A DNA stretch of 64,000 nt from Kribbella sandramycini (GTDB lineage: Bacteria; Actinomycetota; Actinomycetes; Propionibacteriales; Kribbellaceae), in assembly GCF_013131805.1 (NCBI RefSeq), contig NZ_JABJRC010000007.1, positions 186,001-250,000 of the forward strand, written 5' to 3'. This document shows positions 8,243 through 16,150 of the stretch, in pieces (position 1 is the stretch's first letter; every line of letters begins with the position of its first letter). The notes under the pieces are model-generated. The model ran no database searches. It was not told where the DNA came from and saw only the letters and a list, made by a program, of their open reading frames with translations. A program made the position numbers and the translations under genes.

Positions 8243-8376
8243 CCGCCTTAGAGTCTTCCTCGCTGGCGGTCAGGGGAATCCGGTGTAACTCCGGAGCTGC
8301 CCCGCAACGGTGAGCGGAGAAACTTCCGTAAGTCCGAGTACCTGCCGTCGGCGCGTGCACCGCCGGTGCACGCGGT
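8243..8376 (+). ncRNA. Cobalamin (adenosyl-B12) riboswitch leader of nrdAB
   Basis: The core of a cobalamin aptamer is clear: GGGGAATCCGGTG, then the B12 box AGCTGCCCCGCAACGGT (8295-8311), then AGTCCGAGTACCTGCC (8331-8346). It is followed by a perfect 10-bp hairpin (8352-8361 with 8365-8374, CGCGTGCACC/GGTGCACGCG) that probably acts as terminator or other expression platform. In Streptomyces the B12-independent class I nrd operon is shut off by B12 through such a riboswitch while the B12-dependent class II enzyme is used. The 5' boundary is approximate. Confidence 0.9.
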
Positions 8377-8497
8377 CCGAGACCTCGAGGGCGGGTCGCA
8401 GGGCGCGATGGCAGCTACACCGGCCGGTGCTGTCCGTCTCGTCGTGCGCTTTCTCCCCCAGGGTCGCGGTCTTCCGAACGCGCAGGGAGAAGCTTCT

Positions 8498-11389
8498 GTG
8501 ACCATCGCCTCCACATCCCGCTCGGCGGCCGACGCCGACGAGCGGAACCAGCTGACCGTCGTCCGCCGCGATGGAAGTACCACCGATTTCGACGCGACCA
8601 AGATCTCGGTCGCGGTCACCAAGGCGTTCCTGGCCGTCGAGGGCAACGAGGCCGGCGCCACCGACCGGGTCCGCGACCTGGTCACCGAACTGACCGGCCG
8701 GGTCGTCGACGCGCTGACCAGCCGCGGTGACGCGCGGCGCAGCATCCAGGTCGAGGACATCCAGGACCAGGTCGAGCTCGCTCTGATGCGCGCGGGAGAG
8801 CATCAGGTCGCCCGGGCCTACGTCCTGTACCGCGAGGAGCGGACCAAGGCGCGGACGCCGTCCGACGCCGCCGGGATCACCGAGAAGCCCGCGCTGTCGG
8901 TCCGCCAGGCCGACGGCAGCCGCGTCCCGCTGGACGTCGAGCGGCTGCGGGTGATCGTCGCCGAGGCCGCCGCCGGGCTGGACTCGGTCGACCCCGAGCA
9001 GATCCTGAACGAGACCATCGGCTCCTGCTACGACGGCATCGCGCAGCACGAGGTCGAGCTGGCGCTGGTGATGGCCGCCCGCTCGTACGTCGAGACCGAG
9101 CCGCAGTACAGCTTCGCCGCCGCCCGCCTGCTGCTGGACCAGATCCGCCGCGAGGCGCTCGGCCGCGTGCACGGCGAGCCGCGCCAGGCCAGCCAGGCCG
9201 ACATGGCCACGGCGTACGCCGAGTACTTCCCGCGCTACATCCAGACCGGTATCGAGGCCGGCCTGCTCGACCCCGAGCTGGCCACCTTCGACCTGGCCAA
9301 GCTGGCCGCGGCGATCCGTCCCGAGCGCGACCTGAACTTCGCCTTCCTCGGCCTGCAGACCCTCTACGACCGCTACCTGCTCCACATCGACAAGGTGCGC
9401 TTCGAGCTGCCGCAGGCGTTCTTCCTGCGGGTCGCGATGGGGATGGCGCTGCGCGAGGACGACCGCGAGGCCCGCGCGATCCAGTTCTACGAGTTGCTCA
9501 GCTCGTTCCGGTTCATGTCGTCGACGCCGACGCTGTTCAACTCCGGCACCACCCGGCCGCAGCTGTCGTCGTGCTTCCTGACCACGGTGGACGACGACCT
9601 GTCCGGCATCTTCAACGGCATCCGCAACAACGCCCTGCTGGCCAAGTACTCCGGCGGCCTGGGCAACGACTGGACGCCGGTCCGTGGGATCGGCGCCAAG
9701 ATCCGCGGCACCAACGGCGAGTCCCAGGGCGTCGTCCCGTTCCTGAAGATCGCGAACGACACGGCCGTCGCGGTCAACCAGGGCGGTAAGCGCAAGGGCG
9801 CCGTCTGCGCCTACCTCGAGACCTGGCACATGGATATCGAGGAGTTCCTCGACCTGCGCAAGAACACCGGTGACGAGCGCCGGCGGACGCACGACATGAA
9901 CACCGCCAACTGGGTGCCCGACCTGTTCCTGCAGCGGGTCGAGGCCGACGGCCAGTGGACGCTGTTCTCCCCCGACGAGGTCCCGGACCTGCACGACAAG
10001 TTCGGCGCCGACTTCCAGACGGCGTACGAGGGGTACGAGGCGGCCGCCGAGCGCGGGGAGATCCGGGTCTTCCGCCGGGTCCGCGCACTCGACCTGTGGC
10101 GCCGGATGCTGACCGTGCTCTTCGAGACCGGCCACCCGTGGATCACCTTCAAGGACCCGTGCAACCTGCGCTCCCCGCAGCAGCACGACGGCGTCGTCCA
10201 TTCGTCGAACCTGTGCACCGAGATCACGCTGAACACCACGATCGAGGAGACCGCGGTCTGCAACCTCGGCTCGGTCAACCTGGTCGCCCACCTGACCGAG
10301 ACCGGTCTGGACGGCGAGCTGCTCCGCGACACCGTGAAGACCGCGGTCCGGATGCTCGACAACGTCATCGACGTGAACTTCTACACCACCCCGGAGTCGG
10401 AGCGCGCCAACCAGCGGCACCGCCCGGTCGGCCTCGGCCTGATGGGTTTCGCGGACGCGCTGTTCCAGCTCCGCATCCCCTACAGCTCCGACGCCGCCGT
10501 CCGCTTCGCCGACGAGTCGATGGAGCAGATCAGCTACCACGCGATCGACGCCTCCAGCGACCTCGCCGCCGAGCGCGGCCGCTACTCGACGTACGACGGC
10601 TCCCTGTGGAGCAAGGGCGTGCTGCCGATCGACTCGCTGGAGATCCTCCGGACGGCGCGCAACGGCGACGTCTTCCTGGACACCAGCTCGACCCTCGACT
10701 GGGCCGAGCTGCGCGCCAAGGTGCTCCGCGACGGGATGCGGAACTCGAACGTGATGGCGATCGCGCCGACCGCGACGATCTCCAACATCGCCGGCGTCAG
10801 CCAGTCGATCGAGCCGACGTACAGCAACCTGTTCGTGAAGTCGAACATGTCCGGTGAGTTCACCGTCGCGAACCCGTACCTGGTCGCCGACCTGAAGGCG
10901 CGCGGGCTGTGGGACCAGGTGATGGTCTCCGACCTCAAGTACCACGACGGCATCCTGACCAGCATCGACCGCGTCCCGGCCGACCTTCGCGAGCTGTACG
11001 CGACGGCGTTCGAGATCGACCCGCTGTGGCTGATCAAGGCCGCGTCGCGCCGGCAGAAGTGGATCGACCAGGCCCAGTCGCTGAACCTCTACATGGCGTC
11101 CCCGTCGGGCAAGGCGCTCGACGAGCTGTACCGCAACGCCTGGCGCTACGGGCTGAAGACGACGTACTACCTGCGCTCACAGTCGGCCACCCACGTGGAG
11201 AAGTCGACCCTGCAGGGCACCGACGGCAAGCTGAACGCCGTCTCCGCCACCATTGCGGCCGAGGTTCCGGCCGCTGTCCCGGCGATCGTCCCCGAGACCA
11301 AGCCCTCGGCCATCGACGACACCCCGCTGGGCGAACCGACCGGAGCGATCTGCTCACTCGAAGACCCGGACTGCGAGGCCTGCCAGTGA
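8498..11389 (+). CDS. nrdA: Ribonucleoside-diphosphate reductase, large (alpha) subunit
   Basis: A 963-residue protein. GTG 8498 is chosen because AGGGAGA lies seven bases upstream and the ATP-cone begins soon after; longer upstream reading would run into the riboswitch. An N-terminal ATP-cone (LTVVRRDGSTTDFDATKI) is followed by a second cone-like repeat (LSVRQADGSRVPLDVERL), indicating dATP/ATP activity control. The catalytic core has the first active-site cysteine in LSSCFLTT, the NLCTEI motif with the thiyl cysteine, and a C-terminal CEAC redox pair that re-reduces the active site. It reduces ribonucleotides to deoxyribonucleotides with NrdB, whose gene overlaps by four bases (GTGA). It is controlled by the upstream cobalamin riboswitch. 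Confidence 0.93.
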   Translation: MTIASTSRSAADADERNQLTVVRRDGSTTDFDATKISVAVTKAFLAVEGNEAGATDRVRDLVTELTGRVVDALTSRGDARRSIQVEDIQDQVELALMRAGEHQVARAYVLYREERTKARTPSDAAGITEKPALSVRQADGSRVPLDVERLRVIVAEAAAGLDSVDPEQILNETIGSCYDGIAQHEVELALVMAARSYVETEPQYSFAAARLLLDQIRREALGRVHGEPRQASQADMATAYAEYFPRYIQTGIEAGLLDPELATFDLAKLAAAIRPERDLNFAFLGLQTLYDRYLLHIDKVRFELPQAFFLRVAMGMALREDDREARAIQFYELLSSFRFMSSTPTLFNSGTTRPQLSSCFLTTVDDDLSGIFNGIRNNALLAKYSGGLGNDWTPVRGIGAKIRGTNGESQGVVPFLKIANDTAVAVNQGGKRKGAVCAYLETWHMDIEEFLDLRKNTGDERRRTHDMNTANWVPDLFLQRVEADGQWTLFSPDEVPDLHDKFGADFQTAYEGYEAAAERGEIRVFRRVRALDLWRRMLTVLFETGHPWITFKDPCNLRSPQQHDGVVHSSNLCTEITLNTTIEETAVCNLGSVNLVAHLTETGLDGELLRDTVKTAVRMLDNVIDVNFYTTPESERANQRHRPVGLGLMGFADALFQLRIPYSSDAAVRFADESMEQISYHAIDASSDLAAERGRYSTYDGSLWSKGVLPIDSLEILRTARNGDVFLDTSSTLDWAELRAKVLRDGMRNSNVMAIAPTATISNIAGVSQSIEPTYSNLFVKSNMSGEFTVANPYLVADLKARGLWDQVMVSDLKYHDGILTSIDRVPADLRELYATAFEIDPLWLIKAASRRQKWIDQAQSLNLYMASPSGKALDELYRNAWRYGLKTTYYLRSQSATHVEKSTLQGTDGKLNAVSATIAAEVPAAVPAIVPETKPSAIDDTPLGEPTGAICSLEDPDCEACQ

Positions 11390-12453
11390 CCACCACCGAC
11401 AACTCCACCGGCCTCGGCTCGATCTCGGTCGGCGCCGACCGGATCAACGTGTCCGACAAGGCGATGATCAACGCCCGGGCCGACGTCAACCAGCTGCTCC
11501 CGCTGAAGTACAAGTGGGCCTGGGAGAAGTACCTGAACGCCTGTAACAACCACTGGATGCCGACCGAGGTGTCCATGCAGGCCGATATCGCGCTCTGGAA
11601 GTCGAAGGACGGCCTCACCGAGGACGAGCGGCTGATGCTGAAGCGCAACCTGGGCTTCTTCGCCACCGCGGAGTCCCTGGTCGCGAACAACATCGTGCTG
11701 GCCGTCTACCGGCAGCTGACCAACCCCGAGTGCCGGCAGTACCTGCTCCGCCAGGCGTTCGAGGAGGCCGTGCACACGCACACCTTCCAGTACATCTGCA
11801 CGTCGCTCGGGCTGGACGAGGGCGAGCTGTTCAACATGTACCGCGAGGTCCCGTCGATCTCCGACAAGGACGCCTGGGCGCTGAAGTACACCCAGCACCT
11901 CGAGGACCCGGACTTCAAGACCGGTACGCCGGAGTCCGACACCGCGTTCCTGCGCGACCTGATCGCCTTCTACGTGGTCTTCGAGGGCATGTGGTTCTAC
12001 ACCGGGTTCGCGCAGATCCTGTCGCTGGGCCGGCGGAACAAGATGGTCGGCATCGCCGAGCAGTACCAGTACATCCTGCGCGACGAGTCGATCCACCTGA
12101 ACTTCGGCATCGACTGCATCAACCAGATCAAGCAGGAGAACCCGCACCTGTGGACGGAGGCCTTCCAGGCCGAGGTCCGCCAGATGCTCACCGACGCCTG
12201 CGCGCTCGAGGTCGCCTACGGCCGCTCCACGATGCCGAACGGCATGCTCGGCCTGACCGCCGAGCTCTGCGAGCAGTACATGCACTTCATCACCGACCGC
12301 CGGGCCGAGCAGATCGGCCTCGCGCCGATCTTCGGCGAGACCCGCAACCCGTTCGGCTGGATGTCCGAAGTCATGGACCTCAAGAAGGAGAAGAACTTCT
12401 TCGAGACCCGCGTCATCGAGTACCAGTCGTCCACCGGCCTCAGCTGGGACTAG
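11386..12453 (+). CDS. nrdB: Ribonucleotide reductase small (beta, R2) subunit, class Ic signature
   Basis: A 355-residue ferritin-like R2 protein. Metal ligands are recognisable: the Glu in FFATAESL, Glu and His in FEEAVH, Glu in VVFEGMWFY, and Glu and His in RDESIHLNF. Two positions depart from ordinary class Ia R2. The residue equivalent to E. coli Asp84 is Glu (exactly 31 residues before the EEAVH glutamate, as in E. coli spacing). The radical tyrosine, four residues after the His of EEAVH, is Phe (EEAVHTHTF). This pair is the signature of class Ic R2 such as Chlamydia trachomatis R2, which stores its oxidising equivalent in a Mn/Fe centre. The gene overlaps nrdA by GTGA. Confidence 0.92.
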   Translation: MTTTDNSTGLGSISVGADRINVSDKAMINARADVNQLLPLKYKWAWEKYLNACNNHWMPTEVSMQADIALWKSKDGLTEDERLMLKRNLGFFATAESLVANNIVLAVYRQLTNPECRQYLLRQAFEEAVHTHTFQYICTSLGLDEGELFNMYREVPSISDKDAWALKYTQHLEDPDFKTGTPESDTAFLRDLIAFYVVFEGMWFYTGFAQILSLGRRNKMVGIAEQYQYILRDESIHLNFGIDCINQIKQENPHLWTEAFQAEVRQMLTDACALEVAYGRSTMPNGMLGLTAELCEQYMHFITDRRAEQIGLAPIFGETRNPFGWMSEVMDLKKEKNFFETRVIEYQSSTGLSWD

Positions 12454-12463
12454 CGACAAGACA

Positions 12464-12528
12464 ACCCGTCGGCGGCAGCCCTGTCTGCCGACGGGTGAGG
12501 GGTCGGACGGTGCCCGCCGTCCGGCCCC
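12464..12528 (+). terminator. Tandem hairpin terminator after nrdAB
   Basis: Two strong stems follow the nrdB stop codon. ACCCGTCGGC (12464-12473) pairs with GCCGACGGGT (12487-12496), and GGGGTCGGACGG (12499-12510) pairs with CCGTCCGGCCCC (12517-12528). GTTCTGTTGT follows. Confidence 0.8.
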
Positions 12529-12558
12529 GTTCTGTTGTCCGGCCGCGTGTGCTAGATT

Positions 12559-12574
12559 GAATGAACGTTCATTC
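12559..12574 (+). promoter_or_regulatory. TetR-type operator palindrome
   Basis: GAATGAACGTTCATTC is a perfect 16-bp palindrome 22 bp upstream of the SDR start codon. It has the form of TetR-family operators, and the SDR is directly followed by an overlapping TetR gene, so autoregulation is likely. Confidence 0.65.
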
Positions 12575-12596
12575 GGCGAGTGATACGAGGTGTGCG

Positions 12597-13535
12597 ATGG
12601 GCTGGAGCACGAGCGACATTCCGGAGCAGAGCGGGCGGACGGCGGTGGTCACGGGCGCCAATGGCGGGCTCGGGCTGGTGACTGCGCGGGAGCTGGCGGC
12701 GAAGGGGGCGCATGTGGTGATGGCGGTGCGCAACCAGCAGAAGGCCGCTGCGGCGGTCGAGGAGATCCGGGCCGCGGTGCCTGATGCGTCGCTGGAGCTG
12801 GTTGCGCTCGATCTGTCCGCGCAGGAGTCGGTGCGCACGGCGGCTGCGCAGATCCTCGACACGCACGGCAGCATCGATCTGCTGATCAACAACGCGGGTG
12901 TGATGGCGATCTCCGAGGCGCGGACGGTCGACGGTTTCGAGATGCAGTTCGGCGTCGATCACCTGGGGCACTGGAGCCTGACAGCGCTCCTGCTCCCGGC
13001 GTTGCTGCGGACACCGGGCTCCCGCGTGGTCACCGTGACGAGCACGGCTCACCACATGGGCCGCGCCGTCGACGTGGACAACCCGCATCTCGACGGCCGC
13101 TATGGCGCTTGGCGCGCGTACGGCCAGGCGAAACTCGCGAACTTCCACTTCGGGCTCGGCCTGCAGCGCGAGCTGACCCGGGCGGGCGCGCTGACGACCA
13201 GTCTGATCGCCCATCCAGGCCTGTCCGACACCGACCTGCAGTCGGTCAGCGTCGCGGGCTCGGGCGGCGGCGTCACGCAACGGTTCGCCCACGCGATGAC
13301 GCGGCGGACCGGCATGTCCGCGGCCGACGGCGCGCTGCCCCAGTTGCGCGCGGCAACCGACCCGGCGGCCAAGGGCGGCGAGTTCTACGGCCCGCTGTTC
13401 GTGAACAACGGCGCGCCGGTCCGCAAGCCGGTGCTGCGCCGGCTCGGGATGAACCAGGCCATCGCGAAGCTCTGGGCCGTCTCCGAGCGCGAGACCGGTA
13501 TCGCGCTCGACGTCTCCACCCCGGCCGGAGCATGA
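12597..13535 (+). CDS. Short-chain dehydrogenase/reductase
   Basis: A 312-residue SDR. ATG 12597 is preferred over one at 12561, because the latter lies inside the operator palindrome and 12597 has a GAGG upstream. It shows the Rossmann motif TGANGGLG, the NNAG motif (LLINNAGVMA), the catalytic Ser region VTVTSTAHHMG and a tyrosine region YGAWRAYGQAKLANF with Tyr-x3-Lys (YGQAK). This is the retinol dehydrogenase/WWOX-like oxidoreductase subgroup; the substrate is unknown. It is translationally coupled to the downstream TetR regulator, which probably represses both. Confidence 0.87.
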   Translation: MGWSTSDIPEQSGRTAVVTGANGGLGLVTARELAAKGAHVVMAVRNQQKAAAAVEEIRAAVPDASLELVALDLSAQESVRTAAAQILDTHGSIDLLINNAGVMAISEARTVDGFEMQFGVDHLGHWSLTALLLPALLRTPGSRVVTVTSTAHHMGRAVDVDNPHLDGRYGAWRAYGQAKLANFHFGLGLQRELTRAGALTTSLIAHPGLSDTDLQSVSVAGSGGGVTQRFAHAMTRRTGMSAADGALPQLRAATDPAAKGGEFYGPLFVNNGAPVRKPVLRRLGMNQAIAKLWAVSERETGIALDVSTPAGA

Positions 13536-14095
13536 TGGCCGACCGGGCGGCCGCCGTCCGGACCGCGATGCGAACTGTTGTCGCGCGCAACGGATTCCAC
13601 GGCGCATCGATGAGCGCTGTGGCGCGTGAAGCGGGTGTCGCGACCGGGACGGCGTACACCTACTACGCATCCAAGGACGACGTCGTCCTCGCCGCCTACA
13701 GCGAGACCAAGGCCGAGCTCGGCGCCGCGGCGATCGCGGACGTCGATCCGCAACTGCCCGTCGATCAGCGGTTCCGCGCGCTCTGGCTGGCCTGCTACCG
13801 GCACCTGCAGGCCAACCCGGCGCATGCCCAGTTCCTCTTACAGGTCGAGCATTCGCCGTACCGTGCGCCCGCGCACGAAGCCGCGCTCAGCAACGCCGAC
13901 GACCCGCTCCTGACCGAGGTCGGCCGTGAGGACATCGCCGCGCGGCTGCAGCCACTGCCGGTGGATGTGCTCTACGAGCTGTCCCTCAGCCCGGCCGTCC
14001 GGCTCGCCGCGGGCGGCATCGAGCTGACGCCGGCGCAACTCGACGAGATCGCCGACGCCTGCTGGCGAGCCGTCAGCCGCCCCGACGTCAGCTGA
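13535..14095 (+). CDS. TetR-family transcriptional regulator
   Basis: A 186-residue repressor. ATG 13535 is chosen because GGAG lies four bases upstream; an in-frame ATG at 13532 is too close to it. The N-terminal helix-turn-helix is classical (NGFHGASMSAVAREAGVATG followed by TAYTYYASKDDVV). The C-terminal ligand-binding domain is divergent, and its inducer is unknown. It overlaps the SDR stop by one base (TGATG) and probably binds the palindrome at 12559-12574. Its 3' end overlaps the convergent ACT-protein gene by 8 bp. Confidence 0.87.
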   Translation: MADRAAAVRTAMRTVVARNGFHGASMSAVAREAGVATGTAYTYYASKDDVVLAAYSETKAELGAAAIADVDPQLPVDQRFRALWLACYRHLQANPAHAQFLLQVEHSPYRAPAHEAALSNADDPLLTEVGREDIAARLQPLPVDVLYELSLSPAVRLAAGGIELTPAQLDEIADACWRAVSRPDVS

Positions 14096-14354
14096 TCGTG
14101 ACGTCCAGGACGCCGATCACCTTCTCCAGCCGGGCGGCGACCCGGCCGGCGTCGAAGCATCGATCGGTGCCTGCGACAACGATCCGGAGCGTTCGCTTCT
14201 CCAGGCAGAGCGCGAGCTCGCGGACGTTGTAGGGGTTGAGCAGGACGGCGATCCGCGCCAGCATCCCCTCGACCTCGACGACCTCGGCGGTGAAAACGGT
14301 GGTGACGGGGCCGGGGGCAACTACCTCGGCGGGTGCGACAGCGAGGGTGGTCAT
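14088..14354 (-). CDS. Small ACT-domain protein coupled to citramalate synthase
   Basis: An 88-residue protein that is essentially one ACT domain resembling the N-terminus of the acetolactate synthase small subunit: FTAEVVEVEGMLARIAVLL, then NPYNVRELAL, and a closing ARLEKVIGVLDVTIS. ATG 14354 overlaps the cimA stop as ATGA, so the two are translationally coupled. ACT domains bind amino acids allosterically, so a plausible role is an isoleucine- or valine-sensing partner of CimA or of acetolactate synthase. That role is inference. No catalytic residues are expected or seen. Confidence 0.75.
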   Translation of the reverse strand: MTTLAVAPAEVVAPGPVTTVFTAEVVEVEGMLARIAVLLNPYNVRELALCLEKRTLRIVVAGTDRCFDAGRVAARLEKVIGVLDVTIS

Positions 14355-15940
14355 CGCGCTACCTCCTGGTGACGCAGCAGGCCGAAGGTGAATCCGTCCA
14401 CGAGGGCCTCCCAGGAGGCTTCGACGATGTTGTGGCCGACGCCGACCGTCACCCACGACCCCTCGCCGTCGGCGGTCTCGATCAGGACTCTGATCACGGC
14501 GTCCGTCCCATGGCCCTGGTCGAGGATGCGGACCTTGTAGTCGACGAGCTCGAACTTGTTCACCGCCGGGTACGCGCGCTCGATCGCGGACCGCAGCGCG
14601 TGGTCGAGGGCGTTGACCGGGCCGTTGCCCTCACCGGTGACGACCTCCCGCTCCCCCGCGGCGACCAGTTTCACGGTCGCCTCCGAGACGGCCTCGCCGT
14701 CCGCGCGGGACTCGGTGATCACCCGCCAGGACTCGACGTCGAAGTACGACGTCCGCGCGCCGCTCACCTCCTCGGTGAGCAGCAGCGAGAACGACGCGTC
14801 CGCGGCCTCGAACGTGTAGCCGCGGGACTCCATCTCCTTGACCCGCTCGGTGACCCGGCCGACCACGTCGCGGTCGTCGCCGAGCTCGAACCCCAGCTCG
14901 CGGCCCTTGAGCTCGATACTCGCCCGGCCGGCCATCTCCGAGACGAGCATCCGCATGTCGTTGCCGACCCGGGCCGGATCCGTGTGCTGGTAGAGATCCG
15001 GATCGACCTTGATCGCGCTGGCGTGCAGCCCCGCCTTGTGGGCGAAGGCGGACAGACCGACGTACGGCGCCCTGTTCGAGGGCGGCACGTTCGTCACTTC
15101 GGCGATCGCGTGCGCGATCCGGAACGCGTCGGCGAGTTTGCCCGCCGGCAGCAGCTCCATCTCCCGCTTGAGCTCGAGGTTGGCCACGACCGCGAGCAGG
15201 TCGGCGTTCCCGGTGCGCTCGCCGTACCCGTTGATCGTGCCCTGGACGTGCGTCGCGCCGGCCTCGACCGCGGCGATCGAGTTCGCCACGGCGCAGCCGC
15301 CGTCGTTGTGGGCGTGGATGCCGAGCCGCGCGCCGGTGCTCTCCAGGACGTCGCGGACGACGTCCTGCAGCTCCCGCGGCAGCGTCCCGCCGTTGGTGTC
15401 GCAGAGGGCGACGACATCCGCGCCGGCCTCGGCCGAGACCCGGACGACCTCCAGCGCGTAGGCCCGGTTGGCGCGATAGCCGTCGAAGAAGTGCTCGGTG
15501 TCGAGGAAGACCCGCTGGCCGTGCTCGCGCAGGTGCCGGATCGTGTCGGCGACCATCCGCAGGTTCTCGTCCAGGGTGGTCCGCAGCGCCCGCTCGACGT
15601 GCGCGTCGTGGCTCTTGGCAACCAACGTCACGACCGCCGCTCCGGACTCGCGAAGCGCGGCCACCTGCGGGTCGTCGGCCGCGACCGCGCCCGGCTTACA
15701 GGTCGCGCCAAACGCGGCGAAGGTCGCGTTCCGCAGGTGCAGCTCGGTCCGCGCGCGCTCGAAGAACTCGGTGTCCTTCGGGACGGCACCCGGCCAGCCG
15801 CCCTCGATGAACCCGACGCCCAGGTCGTCCAGGTGCTGCGCAATCGCGAGCTTGTCGGCCACGGACAGCGCCAGACCCTCCTGCTGCGCACCGTCGCGCA
15901 GGGTCGTGTCATAGACGTGGAAGTCGTCCGAGATGCTCAT
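14351..15940 (-). CDS. cimA: (R)-citramalate synthase
   Basis: A 529-residue member of the isopropylmalate/homocitrate synthase family. The N-terminal TIM barrel starts with the DTTLRDGAQQEG motif. HAHNDGGCAVANS and GTINGYGERTGNADL supply metal- and substrate-binding residues, and a C-terminal LeuA-type allosteric domain follows residue 390. The sequence type (YDTTLRDGAQQEGLALSV) is that of CimA rather than LeuA. It condenses pyruvate and acetyl-CoA to citramalate, the threonine-independent route to 2-ketobutyrate and isoleucine. A leader-peptide attenuator precedes the gene and an ACT protein gene overlaps its end. Confidence 0.9.
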   Translation of the reverse strand: MSISDDFHVYDTTLRDGAQQEGLALSVADKLAIAQHLDDLGVGFIEGGWPGAVPKDTEFFERARTELHLRNATFAAFGATCKPGAVAADDPQVAALRESGAAVVTLVAKSHDAHVERALRTTLDENLRMVADTIRHLREHGQRVFLDTEHFFDGYRANRAYALEVVRVSAEAGADVVALCDTNGGTLPRELQDVVRDVLESTGARLGIHAHNDGGCAVANSIAAVEAGATHVQGTINGYGERTGNADLLAVVANLELKREMELLPAGKLADAFRIAHAIAEVTNVPPSNRAPYVGLSAFAHKAGLHASAIKVDPDLYQHTDPARVGNDMRMLVSEMAGRASIELKGRELGFELGDDRDVVGRVTERVKEMESRGYTFEAADASFSLLLTEEVSGARTSYFDVESWRVITESRADGEAVSEATVKLVAAGEREVVTGEGNGPVNALDHALRSAIERAYPAVNKFELVDYKVRILDQGHGTDAVIRVLIETADGEGSWVTVGVGHNIVEASWEALVDGFTFGLLRHQEVAR

Positions 15941-15984
15941 GATCGAGGCCTTCCGGTGGGGCTGGCGAGTCCGAATCGGGCAAA

Positions 15985-16045
15985 CAAAAAACCTCCCGCA
16001 AGGTGCGAGAGGTCTGCGCGCTCAGGTACTGCGGGCTGAGCGCGC
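15985..16045 (-). promoter_or_regulatory. Transcription attenuator of cimA
   Basis: Reading the reverse strand, the leader peptide stop is followed at once by a 9-bp stem (GCGCGCTCA at 16045-16037 with TGAGCGCGC at 16024-16016) and then by an intrinsic terminator. In that terminator ACCTCTCGC pairs with GCGGGAGGT (16013-16005 with 15999-15991) and a run of T follows. The loop sequence CCCGCA of the first stem is complementary to TGCGGG in the terminator's 3' arm, giving a possible antiterminator. This is the layout of ribosome-mediated attenuation. Confidence 0.8.
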
Positions 16046-16075
16046 CTAGGGAATAATCACCCGATAGCTGTTCAT
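16046..16075 (-). CDS. cimA attenuator leader peptide (MNSYRVIIP)
   Basis: A nine-codon reading frame, MNSYRVIIP and stop, directly upstream of the attenuator hairpins. It holds a Val codon followed by two ATT Ile codons, which are rare in this GC-rich genome, so a shortage of charged tRNA-Ile would stall the ribosome there. No strong ribosome-binding site precedes it, so it may be read from a leaderless or near-leaderless transcript. Too short to recognise by homology; the call rests on codon content and position. Confidence 0.7.
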   Translation of the reverse strand: MNSYRVIIP

Positions 16076-16150
16076 GACGTTTTGAAGTCTGCCACACAAA
16101 GTCCGTTCCGTGGCGCTGGCGTCTCGCATCACGAACATCCGGTACGCGTT

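Noticed and set aside
8366..8497. Upstream extension of nrdA
   Set aside because: It would make the riboswitch hairpin coding; the GTG at 8498 has a ribosome-binding site and starts just before the ATP-cone.
12561..12596. Earlier ATG for the SDR gene
   Set aside because: It lies inside the operator palindrome and adds residues before the family's usual start; 12597 has a ribosome-binding site.
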